From: Branchiostoma floridae
Taxonomy: Eukaryota > Chordata > Leptocardii > Amphioxiformes > Branchiostomatidae
DNA: 64,000 nucleotides
Direction: 5' to 3'
NCBI RefSeq assembly: GCF_000003815.2
Contig: NC_049991.1
Span: 14,616,154-14,680,153, forward strand
The first letter of the stretch is position 1. Each line of letters begins with the position of its first letter. The translations under genes were made by a program, and so were the position numbers. This document shows positions 11,301 through 22,169 of the stretch, piece after piece. A model generated the notes under the pieces. It saw only the letters and a list, made by a program, of their open reading frames with translations. It was not told where the DNA came from and searched no databases.

Positions 11301-14300
11301 AGGTTTTAGTACACTTGAGTAGAGTTCATCTGCCCTTTCGATAGTTGGATGGCAGAATCAAAGTGTGGATGCGGCAAGGAGAACTGCACACTGACAAGGC
11401 AAGAGTAACTTTCGGCATTTGGTGGTGGAGGCAGCGTCATGGTGTGGGGCGGTATAACCACCATAGGGTAAACAAGACTCGTCATCATTCCAGGCAAATT
11501 AATGTGGTGACATATAGGGACACCATCCTCCATCCAGTAGCAACATTCTACCTCTTCAATACTAAATGCCATTTTGCAAGATTACAACACCAGTTCACAC
11601 AGAGCAAGGACCATTGGATGCTGGAGCACAGTCTTAGGGTGGAATAGCCTTCCTACGGCTTATGGCTAGCACTCGATTGATCACCTCTTGCCATGGTTCA
11701 GATTTTTTGCTTGAATAAAGATTAATAGTAGCTTTGATGGACATGTCCTGTTTATTCAATTTGCCTTCATTCACAATTCAATAAATACTGACGGAAGAAA
11801 ATGAGCAGCATGGAGTGATTGACTTTAGTAGGGTAATTTTGGTACTTTATCTTTAAGACCCCCTGTACGTAAGCGGGCCTGGTGCTCGTTCCATGAATTT
11901 ACACTCATAAAATACTCTACTCAGATATGCTAAAAAGAAACTGGGATGTTCAGTATACCAAACGTTAGGTGATAAAAGGATTCATTGAATCATTGTCACC
12001 CGCGGCCATAACAACGGTTGAACCGGACGATACAGTTTTGAACAGAAACGGGGGAATTTGGGCACTTTTTTTCGTGACCCACTCACGTTAGTAGGCCTAG
12101 TGTATGTTCCATGAGTTAACAATGATAATGAGTTTGATACCATTGGAAAGAAAATCATGCAAGCTTTCTATAGATATATAATATATTGAAATTGATGCAG
12201 AAACAACATAAATATGATCAACCAAAGTTGATATTCCAAACTTTTTGTGCTGAGTGTAGTTAGACTAAGGGATAGAGATGAGATCAGGTAATGAATATGT
12301 GCAGTTAGGATTTTCCCATGGACACTGGGTTGCCGTACAGTCAAATGGTAAAGTTGACCTACCACTGTTCTTGTGGTTGGAGTTCTGGTCCTTTCTCTGC
12401 GGAGTTTTCCTGACGGAGTAGCTCAGCCCCAGGCCTCGCAGGAGCTCCAGGGCGTCGACCTGGTCCTGGGTCGTGCGGGTGTACTTGGCAGTCAGGGCAC
12501 ACAGCATGCTGGGAAGGGACAGGAAAACATGCAATATAAGCACTGAAACTTTATACATAAAAGGCTAAAATGAATAAAGGCAGACTTTTCAATGCTTTTA
12601 GAAATGATGGCCATCAAGTACAGAATGAACATTTATCTCCTTATAATGTGTTACAGAAAATGAACGGGTGTTAACAAATGATTATTCAAAAAAATTAGGA
12701 CACCCATGTCTTTTATGGTAGACACGCCTGTTACACTGTAGGCACTTAGTTCGAACGCGCGTTCATAGAACACTATCATTGAATGCCCGACCTAGGTAAC
12801 TTATCTCGATTGTTTGAAGACTTTATAGAGTTCTTTAGTGTCCAAATGCAATGCAACAGCTAGACGGAATGTTGTAGAGTATGTCTATAATTTCGGAATT
12901 TTTCACAAGTGTTTTTTTCTGTTCGAAAACCGCCCAGGGAACTAAATGATCGAATTCAAAGCCTTTGAAACAAGCGTGTAGACAATGTGTTATGCAGATC
13001 AGATTACTAATAAAGANNNNNNNNNNNNNNNNNNNNNNNNNNNNNNNNNNNNNNNNNNNNNNNNNNNNNNNNNNNNNNNNNNNNNNNNNNNNNNNNNNNN
13101 NNNNNNNNNNNNNNNNNNNNNNNNNNNNNNNNNNNNNNNNNNNNNNNNNNNNNNNNNNNNNNNNNNNNNNNNNNNNNNNNNNNNNNNNNNNNNNNNNNNN
13201 NNNNNNNNNNNNNNNNNNNNNNNNNNNNNNNNNNNNNNNNNNNNNNNNNNNNNNNNNNNNNNNNNNNNNNNNNNNNNNNNNNNNNNNNNNNNNNNNNNNN
13301 NNNNNNNNNNNNNNNNNNNNNNNNNNNNNNNNNNNNNNNNNNNNNNNNNNNNNNNNNNNNNNNNNACCTGTGACTCATGACGCCATGCTGCAGCAGGTCG
13401 CTCCGTGCCTCCAGGTACTGCACCTTGGAGAAGTTCTGGAAGCGAGCGCTCTCCTCCTTCAGCCACGCCTCCGTGTCGTGGTTCACCAGCGTGCAGAGGA
13501 ACGCCAGCAGCCGGCCGGGGTTGGGCGCCACCTTCTCCTCGCCATGGTGTGGGGTGATCATCACGATGGAACCCACCGCCTGCAGGTGCTCTAATACCTG
13601 TGTGGATATACCGGTAATATGAGAATTGAAGTGAGCAAAATGAGCTGCCAAATGAGCAAATATGCCAAGAATTGCAAAAAAAAGGCTACTATTGCCATAG
13701 TATGCAAAAGTCAGTCCCAGAGTCAGAGAAAATGTGAAAGAACAAAAATTGTTTGGCATGCTATTCTCTTGTGTGCTCAAGTATTTGTTCAACCTTCCTG
13801 TCACAACTTGGATCTTATACTTACTTTTTTGCCCAACTTTTATATTCACACGATCTTATCAACTTTGGGGTTCCCAGAGAATGTCATCCATAGAATCAAA
13901 TCAACATGACCCAAGGTTTAAGTGGACAACCTTTGTGGACAGACAGACTGCCCCTACGGCTACCTAGCTCTGAGTATGAGTATGAGTAAGGCTGACAGGT
14001 CTATAGTAGTAGGACAGCGCTCACCTGAGGCACCTGCTCAGCAGGCACCCCAGCCTGCACTGCCAGCCGCCCGCAGTCCTCCCTCCTCATCCAGAACTCA
14101 GGCTGCTGCTGAAGGAGTTTCTCCAGGGTCAGCCACGACAGGGGCACGGAGGTCATGCGGGGTCGCGATGGGAACACCGTAGAGTTGCTGGCCGCGGTCA
14201 CCAGGCAGGCTCGCAGGTCCGGGATGCCTGACATGGTGGTGGCCGACACGGGGACAATCTCCTCCCACACCTAAGGGACGGTGGACAACAGGAGCTCAAC

Positions 14301-17300
14301 ACACTGAATTGGTTGATATCATGCACCACACAAAGTTGTAATAACATACACAAAGTACCACGCAACAATAAATACAATTTACAGAGCAATAAAATGAATA
14401 TAACCTATAACCATAGTGCATTTTACTGTCATTGCATGGCACAATTGTATTATCGATGCCGGTGATAATTGTTCTTTATCAGAAAAGTGACAGATTAAAA
14501 GATTCATAGCAATAGATTTCTTCTGTCTGAAATCATAAAACATTTGTTTTCCCCCCTTTTTTTCTTATTTTCATGATAAAGGATTATAAATCTGTATAAC
14601 AAAACCACAAATGATTATGCAGTTAAAGGTATCAGTTACTTTAAAAAAAAGATATGATTATAGATGAGGTCAGAATAAAAAAGCAGACTAATTCTGCTTT
14701 GTGGAAGCTCAGATTACAGGAAGGATGCTTCAGGATACTCTTTAGTAAATTGATCAATGTTGAATCACTGACATATATGTATGAAATAGATATGGACACT
14801 TCAGAAGGGTCTGACCTGTATTCTTGTCTCCTTCAGTTTCTGTAGGTGTTTCAGTCTCCTCTGCAGAGCGGACAGGCCCACTCCACTCAGGGGGTGTACA
14901 GGTTCCTTACTGGTGCTCTCTTTGATGGCTAGTGCTCCTGTCAGAAAAGAAAAGGAACTTTTACAGATATGTTTAGATGTACATATAGAGTCAATTCCGA
15001 GTCACCGAGAGGGTTTTAAAATAATATTTGTAATAAGTTTGAACTATCTAAAGTAAAAGAGTTTTTCTGTCACTATAGTTCTAAATTGTTCAAACAATCA
15101 AAAATGAAAGTTTGAACATATTTGAACCTATTCATATTTGTTGGAAACATTGGGAAAGTAACAATACGAATATCTGTTTATTTAGAACAATTTTCAAACA
15201 TCTATGTGCTTTTGTTATTGTTCCAACATGTTCCAACAGTTTGTGTCATTTTTTCCTTCCGTAAAAACTTTTATTGCCCCAATAAACAAAGGTGCTAAGC
15301 TGGGCCCTTTGTTTGGCCTTGTATTTTTAGATTTTCTTCAGAAGACACTGGTGAGTCTTTTGTGAAAAGGTGGCAGACAGACATAATTTCCTGTACTTGG
15401 CAGAGATGTGTGAATTGCCCTCTTTCCAGCCCACTGCCCCAGATACAAAACATTGTATCAATGTTCGAACATGTGATCACAAATGATGCATCTATGTTGG
15501 AACACGTCGATGTAGGTTAGACATCCAGGTAATAAAATACGCCAAAAAAGTTACTCAAGCAACTGGATATGGTTTTGACCGTTTCAAAACCATATCCAGT
15601 TGCTTGAGTAACTTTTTTGGCGTATGTTGGAACAGTTTAGAAACTAACAGAAATGTATTTGATGTTAGAAATTTTTCTAACATGTATGAACACTATAGAA
15701 AATATTTTGAACATCACACAGATGTTATGAATACTTCTAAACAGTTACTTATCACAGTTAGATTGTTACAAAGATTTCCAAAATGTTGGAACAAAAGGCA
15801 AGAAAAACCCTCTCGGTATGTGGAATTGACTCTATATTTGGTAGTTAAGTGAACCTTTTCCTGATGACTGAAATTCCACATACAAGTAGAGAGATACAAG
15901 TAACAATGGACAGTACCGCATCTCTTACCACTAGTATGATAAAGTCTCAAATAAAGTCTCAAATTCTTAAAGTGTAAAGATCCTTCACACACTACTGTAG
16001 TTGTACCTTGGATCACTTCACATTCTGCCTCTATGTCTCTTCCCCTGTCCTGGCTCCACTTCTGTGCCATCTCAGACAGGTCCTTACACTTCCGTGCCAC
16101 CTTCTTGGCTCGCAGTGCTGCGGTGAACTCATCTGTGTGGGTCCCCACCATGCACACTGGAGCCCCCGGTACCTTCGCATTGAGGAAGTCCAGCCAGTAT
16201 TCCACATCTGTCAAGAAAGAGAGTTTTGTTGTAAGACAACGCACACCAGTATACATGTACAATGTAATATATACACAACAAAGTTGGTCATTGAGTCATT
16301 GACTGACACCAATGTTGATAAATGCAAGAGAAGATGAGACAGAGTTGCCATTAAAGACAAAAGTTAACCATGCTGTATGGTTTTATCTACTGTACATGTG
16401 TCCCCTTTCTGTCCAGTGGATAGCTTTATCAAAATGGTTACTTAAATCATTAGTTAGGAAAATTATTGTTATTGAGTGGGCCAACTACTCTTCTTGAAAT
16501 TCAAGAACCTCAGTTTCATATAGTACCCCTTGATTGGTATGATGATGTTAGAAAGACCACCTTACACTATGATGATTTTTTGGAACAGAAGATAAGGTTA
16601 CCTTGTTGAGAGCTTTCAGGATCAAGGTCATACAAGTTGAAGGTCAGCAGGTAGAGCGCATCAGGTGTGAACATCCAGGAGTGCCAGGCCTGGTACACCC
16701 CCCTCCCGCTGGTGTCGTACAGGGAGAACTCCACATTATCATCACTGTTCCAGGGCACAATGTCAGCACAGTGGGTCGCCACCACATCTGCAACGGCGAA
16801 CAACAACATTTAGCTACGGATGCAAATCTGGCTTTTATATCACAGGTAACATCAACTTTCATGATTCCAACAGAATAAATCTAATGAATAAAGAAAGATT
16901 GAAAGAAAGAAAGATTGAAACAGGTGCCATAATACAGCCACATGAAATAAAAAACATTGTTGTATAGGCCTTCTCAAGATTGTCTTGAACTGTTGAACAC
17001 TGAAATATCTGAAGGGTATAAACCTCATGATTACTGATGCTGCATTGGTACATCTCTTTAAAAATTAAATCACTTTTAATTCATGTACTTTTCCTAATGT
17101 GGAGGTATTATGGGGTCTGGGGGAATGATGAGAGTTGATATTGGTCATGGTACCAATGTCAAATGCTGTTTCATGATTACATGTATACAAAGATTAAACC
17201 TTGGTATGCTTTCACTAGATTACCTTACATAACTCTTTCTAGTCGAAATTTGTCAAAACTTGTATCAATCCATTGCAAAATGCTAATTGAGATCAGGTGT

Positions 17301-20300
17301 TCATGGAAAGCAAAAAAGGCAATTTCAGAATTCAGTATTCCTTCATACAGAGGAACAGTTAAGACATAATTACATGTACTGGAATCTCATAGCTATGAAT
17401 GCAAACGTTATCTTCAACTTAAATGCCAAAAGACTGCTCACCATTCTTGTGGTTGCCCCCTATGAGAGCCCTGACGAGGGTAGACTTGCCCCCTCCAGCA
17501 GGACCCACCAACACGACCTTCAGTCTGTGGGGCACGGCAGTGGTGGCACTGGCAAGGTCATCCTGGGAGAAGGGAAAAACAATAAGTTTTATTGATAAAG
17601 GTTTACCCCATAGCCTTTTTGAGGCCATAGGGGCAGGTGGTTGTTGTCCACTGTGTCTAGGGCACGGTATTGGAAGATAAAGCCTATCCCTTTCCCTTCA
17701 TTGCCGTTTACCTCCCCAACCTTAGTCACCTAGGTGAAGTGAGGGAATTTGTGTACAGTGCTTTTCCTAAAAAGAAACAATGACCAGGCCAGGAGTCAAA
17801 CTTAGGACCTCTCCATTTCTTGTCTGCTGACAAAATTAGTCATATAGTTGCCAACAGAAGTGTTTGGAAGTCATTTTTTTTATAATTCAAATCTTGAGCT
17901 GAGACAGAATAAAGTAGATACAAAAAAGTCCATATCAATCACTCTGTTTCTATACTACATGTAGTTGACCTACAGAAAGATGACAATGCCCAATGGTCTG
18001 AAGCCTTGACAGACTATAGCACATCTACATTCTGGGACATCAATATACAAAGTACAGCACAACGATTGATACTTTACCTGGTACCTCCTGATGGCCTCTA
18101 TGCCCATCCCACACACAGAGGGAGGGGGCTGCACGAGGGGGTTGTTACTGACGTGTAGGGTTGCTAGGCGTGGCAGCGTGCCGACGCCCAGGGGCAGGGC
18201 TCCCAGCTGGTTGTTCTGTACGTCCAACTCCTCCAGCTGACTCAGGCGTAGTACGGAGTCTGGCAGGGTCTGGATACGGTTACTGTAAACAGGAATATAG
18301 GTTGAGTTTATTAAGTTGTGCATATACAACTTTAAAAGGGCTTAAAATGGCTTTTCTGCATGCAAAATTACGTACACTAACATAACTTTGCCAGAACCAC
18401 TCATCTTAATAAGACAAGGGAATGGGGTGATCAACCGCAGCCAACTGCAGTGTGTGGCAGCATTTTTAATTCGGGGCTAGTTTTACTAGTAATTGGGCAT
18501 ATTACGTCTATATATGGCTTTCCTTACCCCACCCAGGTGTAAAAATGGGTACATGAATAAGGTTGGGGAGGTAAAAGGCAGTGTAGGGAGAGGGATGGGC
18601 TTTGTCTTCCAATACTGTGCCCTTGCACCACAGCTTACCGCACACTTCTGTTAATTGCACCAAATCCCCCAAACCGGTGCTATCCAGCTGCATACCAGTA
18701 TTTTCAAATCAGGTATCAACCAAACACAAGGCTGTTCTCGATTTGTAAATCCTAGCATGAAGGGTTCGGATGTGCAGGTAGCACCCTGAAATTTCGGGTA
18801 GCACCCTGAAAATCTGTCTTCCAGGTGGGGGATCTCAATTTACCACATCCACCTCATGAGGCATATTCTACTCATAGGGATCAATCCCATGCTTGGATTA
18901 TTCACAAATCCTGGTACAAAAGGGTTCTAATAACAGAAGAAGACCTGCCTGTTGAGCCGGAGGGTTTTCAGCCCAGTCATCTGCCCCAGGTTGTCCGTCA
19001 GGTCAGACAGGCGGTTATGGTTCAACAGGAGCTCCTCAAGACCACTCAACTGAGAACAGATCATTCACATATTAATATTCATATCTCAACCACTTCCTTT
19101 TTCTTACTTTTTATCATTAACCAAAGCCTTTCAGTGAAGACTGTGACACCAAAATAAGCTTTATAGGGGGATAGCATTCAGAAATTCACTTCACTTTGGA
19201 AGCACTGAAAGAAACCAATGCACAGAGACGTGCAATGTGATGTGAGTTTGAAAAGCAACCAAGAGCTTAGAGCAAAAAGTTAGTTCCCATTTAGAGACTC
19301 AAATGCCTACACTTTGTAAGAAAATACATTAAGTAACAATCTTGAATACACAACAATAAAAATGTTCCTTATGTTATGATTCCTTCATCGCTTATATTAT
19401 CTGTGAACTGGATGTGGCAGGTGAAAACAGTTAATACTGCCAAGACATGAATGGCACTAGGAAAACAACACAAAATTCTAGGATTAACAGATGTAAACAT
19501 TGGTCCCTAGAGGGCAGTCACAAGGCAAGAAGATAAAGCATTCCATGACTCATGCTGCCACTAACCGTGTGCTTATGGTTACATAAAGGGAATTGTTAAT
19601 GGCCATCTTAGCCACCCAGCGGGGTTACCTGTAGAACCTGTCCTGGGAAGGCTGTCAGCACGTTACTGTCTGCACACAGGCGTTTCAGCTTGGTCAGCTT
19701 ACTGATACCCTCTGGCAGATAGCTGAGGTTGTTTCCTCCAACGTTCAACTCTTCCAGAGACGACAACTGAGAATGAGAAAAATGCACAGTTTCCATATTC
19801 ATTTATTTATTACGGTTCTCCAATACATTGGAAGGTATGGCCGAACAGGTGTTTCTTGTTAGAAGACACCTTTTCAAGGCCGACATACCGAAGGTCAGTC
19901 ATAATAATTGGCACTGAAAGTTTGGCATCAAGGTAATAAAATATATAATGTAAAAGTTACTCAAGCAACTGAATATATTTTTACCATTTCCAAAATACAT
20001 ATTATCCAGTTGCCTGAGTACCTTGCATACCATAATGGTGATGGTCATTGATCTTATTGACTGACTGTACAAGTCATTGAACAAACTGTCAAGTTGATAA
20101 AACATACTTTCTAGCTAAGGTGTGTATTTCACATTTTCAGACTCCAAAATTTTAGCTACATGTAGCTACAATAGAACAAATGTCTTGAACCAAAACAAGT
20201 TGATGCCTTTATATGAACAGGACAAAAGAGATTTTGTGAATAATATAGAAGTATCTCTTAATGGTAGAAAAATATAACCTACATATTACATAAGCAATAA

Positions 20301-21953
20301 CAATGGAAATTGCAAGATAGATTATCACGTAACACAGGTACATATTTACCTGGCTGATCCCTTCAGGAAGAGTGGTCAGTTTGTTCATATCCAGAACCAG
20401 TCTCCGCAGCAAGCCCAGCTGTGTGACTTCATCTGGGAGGCTGGTCAGTCTGTAAAAAATGAAACAAAAAAATTTCCTTGAAAAGAACAAGCAACCCAAA
20501 TCTATTCTATGATAAGATATTGAATGAATGAAGACTTTTATTATACATTTTAACCTAACTGAGCTAAGTACAGTACTGGTCACAACAAAGACAAATCATG
20601 CATCACACTTTCACAGATCTTAAGTCTAACACAGAAGTTAGACTTCTTCTCGCTTCTTGGTAATAGTGAAAATGTATAACTGTATGGGTTTGACAATAGT
20701 CGGTTTTTCAAAACACATGAGGAATTGAATTAGTGGAATGCATGACTGATCAGAAATGTCTTTTATATTATCTCCTTGTGGTCATCATGCGACATGTAAC
20801 AAAGAACGAGACAAAAGGTTATTGTTACTGTGTCGAATGAATCTGCTGCACTGAGCAAATAACCATTCAAATGCAAAGACATCCCCGAACCAGTCGACAG
20901 TCACTCAGTTGATAATTGCTATGTCCACGAGAGGCCTCAGGTAAAATAAGGAATTAGCATACACTCCAGGTAACAATACTTGGCACTTATGCACACAAAC
21001 AGCGACATTCTGGTTAGGATTTAGATAAAGACAGACATGCCTGGCTGGTTAGGAGCAATTTGACAACACCTGGATGATGCAGAAAAGAGTTTGGCAATTA
21101 TCATGACATGAACATGGAACTATTGTGGGGAAGACGTACAGCTTTTTTTAATTTTTTTTCATCATATCTTTTATGTAAATTCAAGCACACGAAAGTGACT
21201 TTTCCTTTCATTTTCTCAAGTGACTTTCTTACTGAAAGTGAAACACCTGCTGTAAGTGGGACAACATTTTATCAATGTTTTGAAGAGTTAAGAGTTGAAG
21301 TAACTTAAAGGAGCAAAGTTAGAAGTACCATATAACCAAGACAATAAAAGACATGTGTTCCTCAGGGTGGTACTGATAAATGACCCTCAGCTGTTGACAA
21401 CAGGCGTCCCGTGGGGAGGGGGGCATGAGAGACTAGTGTCAACACAAAAGGGTTTTTCTCGTCAAGCCAAAATCAGCAAAGAACCACATGACATGCCGCA
21501 TGCGGTCCGGCTCCATTGTGATCCTTCTTACTTATCCTCTGAAAAGATCAACAATTACATATGTGGCCAGGAATGCCGACTGATCGGGAGCCAATACCTC
21601 AAATTAAAGTGTAAACACACCGGTTAACGGTAAGAGTAACGTCACCTGTTACAGGATAGGTTCAGACATGCCAGCATTGACATCTGGTGAACTTCGGGCG
21701 GAACTTGAACCAGGATGTTGTGAGCGGCGTTGAGCTCTGCAAGGGCCGAGAGTTGGCTGGTGCTGGCCGGAAACGACTCTAATCTGTTCCGCGAAACGTC
21801 CAGGACGACCAGCTCGGTAATGTCCCCGAGTTCCGGCGGGAGCGCCGCGAGGTACTGCCCCGACAAGTCCAGGCTCCATCGCCCCGACCCCACGCCGTCC
21901 GACTCTTTCAGGCGGGATCGTAAGGTTCCTCGAGCGGGCGGTTCTTCCGCCAT
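8316..21953 (-). CDS. ROCO-family protein: LRR - Roc GTPase - COR - Death domain (MFHAS1-like)
   Basis: Sixteen exons (5' to 3'): 21646-21953, 20350-20449, 19629-19766, 18949-19049, 18078-18282, 17442-17562, 16602-16787, 16007-16207, 14816-14937, 14025-14270, 13368-13597, 12363-12508, 10330-10577, 9534-9730, 8943-9064, 8316-8611. They join to 2967 nt (988 aa) with every phase matching. The start is the ATG at 21953; the GTG just upstream is not credible. Residues 25-284 are leucine-rich repeats with LPxS/LPEG signatures. Roc: P-loop GPAGGGKS 304-311, G3 DTSG 349-352, G4 THTD 409-412. COR spans about 495-850 and includes VWEEIVPVS and LLQHGVMSHSML. The Death domain spans about 894-977 and includes LRDWRRLGRTFGMTDAELDDI. 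ROCO proteins are GTP-dependent signalling scaffolds; a Death domain suggests coupling to apoptosis or innate immunity. Human MFHAS1 lacks the Death domain; DAPK1 has Roc-COR-Death with ankyrin repeats. The 349-N gap lies wholly in intron 11, directly next to the exon 11 donor. Confidence 0.9.
8837..8960. repeat. tandem duplication (2 x about 62 bp) of the exon 15 splice donor
   Basis: Units 8837-8898 and 8899-8960 share AGTCCAGTAGTGT, TTACCTGGGT and CCTGTNTGGAGG. A third partial unit lies inside exon 15 (from about 8993). On the minus strand both full units carry CCAG followed by GTAA, so the genuine donor (exon end 8943) has a second copy at 8881. Confidence 0.75.
9234..9346. other. assembly gap (113 N) in ROCO intron 14
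   Basis: A run of N between exon 15 (to 9064) and exon 14 (from 9534). No coding sequence appears to be lost, because the phases of exons 14 and 15 join directly. Confidence 0.95.
10735..10825. repeat. partial duplicate of the ROCO exon 13 start and its acceptor
   Basis: CAGTACACAGGGAAACAGTG through GTAGGCCACAATTTTG repeats the sequence at about 10540-10610, which spans the first 38 bp of exon 13, its acceptor and the polypyrimidine side of the intron. The copy lies in intron 12, about 210 bp upstream in transcript direction. It lacks the rest of the exon and is not expected to encode protein. Confidence 0.75.
10852..10985 (+). mobile_element. LINE reverse-transcriptase ORF C-terminal fragment
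   Basis: The plus frame reads RWEDNIREWTGM...GWRKLVAISSVVPQ, the typical last residues of ORF2 in a common invertebrate non-LTR retrotransposon family (W.DNI.EWTG...RWR.LV). It is heavily truncated and lies in ROCO intron 12. A Tc1-like element is inserted at or just after its end. The same family is seen at 62.7 kb. Confidence 0.7.
10994..12256 (+). mobile_element. degenerate Tc1/mariner transposon with long terminal inverted repeats
   Basis: About 1.26 kb flanked by TA on both sides (10992-10993, 12257-12258). Terminal inverted repeats start CACTCGGCACAAAAAGTTTG and are similar over roughly 260 bp (about 10994-11260 and 11990-12256). Internally, disconnected plus-strand frames show DGRIKVWMRQGE (near 11346) and GGGSVMVWGGI (near 11430), conserved stretches of Tc1 transposases. 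Stops and frameshifts make it non-autonomous. It is inserted in ROCO intron 12. Confidence 0.85.
13017..13365. other. assembly gap (349 N) in ROCO intron 11
   Basis: The donor GT of exon 11 is at 13367-13366, directly against the N run. Exon 11 ends in phase 2 and exon 12 starts in the matching phase, giving HGVMSHSMLCALT, which fits COR domains, so no exon needs to be hidden in the gap. Confidence 0.95.
14984..15836. mobile_element. 850-bp fold-back element in ROCO intron 8
   Basis: The ends are inverted copies: TATAGAGTCAATTCC then CACCGAGAGGGTTTT on the left (14984-15016), and AAACCCTCTCGGT then GGAATTGACTCTATA on the right (ending 15836). The interior is AT-rich, with many GTTGGAAC/GTTCCAAC and TTTGAAC motifs in both orientations. 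A second element is nested in it at 15520-15640. Confidence 0.75.
15537..15625. repeat. perfect 42-bp palindrome
   Basis: Arms 15537-15578 and 15584-15625 are exact reverse complements with a 5-nt loop (CCGTT). The arm contains GTTACTCAAGCAACTGGATA, the end of a dispersed family also seen at about 0.3, 19.9, 24.0 and 35.9 kb. It looks like an internally deleted copy of that family. Confidence 0.9.
17625..17860 (+). mobile_element. tRNA-derived SINE-like repeat, copy 1
   Basis: Shares GGGCACGGTATTGGAAGATAAAGCC...CCTTTCCCTTCATTGCC...TTTACCTCCCCAACCTT with an inverted copy at about 18.5-18.7 kb. A reversed B-box-like stretch (GGAGTCAAACTTAGGACC) lies near 17800. It sits in ROCO intron 5. Confidence 0.5.
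18510..18680 (-). mobile_element. tRNA-derived SINE-like repeat, copy 2 (inverted)
   Basis: The reverse complement of the copy at 17.65 kb: AAGGTTGGGGAGGTAAAAGG and GGGCTTTGTCTTCCAATACT match it in inverted orientation. It lies in ROCO intron 4. The two copies could pair in the pre-mRNA around exon 5. Confidence 0.5.
19923..20030. repeat. dispersed ACTCAAGCAACTGGATA element (core-less copy)
   Basis: The arms GTTACTCAAGCAACTGAATA and ATCCAGTTGCCTGAGTA flank a short centre with TTTACCATTTCCAAAATA. Same family as those at 15.5, 24.0 and 35.9 kb. It lies in ROCO intron 2. Confidence 0.6.
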
Positions 21954-22154
21954 CACTACCGCTCCATGTTTGCTGTTATCAGATCAAACGGGAAGGCAGC
22001 AAACCCGCCGAAATTTGAACAAACTGCGCGGATATCTTCTGTGTGCACAACAAACTCCTCCACTTCCGACTTACTCAGAACACACACAGGGGGCCTAGAT
22101 GGGCGTCGTCTGTCAGTGGGTAGTCCGACACACAAAACCGCAGTGCCTGTTCCT

Positions 22155-22159
22155 ATTGG
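22155..22159 (-). promoter_or_regulatory. CCAAT box upstream of the ROCO gene
   Basis: ATTGG on the plus strand reads CCAAT on the minus strand, about 200 bp upstream of the ROCO ATG in a CpG-rich stretch (21.65-22.17 kb). Plausible proximal promoter element, supported by position only. Confidence 0.3.
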
Positions 22160-22169
22160 CCGCAAGTGA

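Noticed and set aside
12965..13849. Long frames spanning the N gap at 13.0-13.4 kb
   Set aside because: The frames run through unknown bases; only the part at 13368-13597 on the minus strand is a true ROCO exon.
21954..21956. GTG start for the ROCO protein giving MMAEE
   Set aside because: Animal nuclear genes start at ATG; the ATG at 21953 (MAEEPPARG) follows at once.
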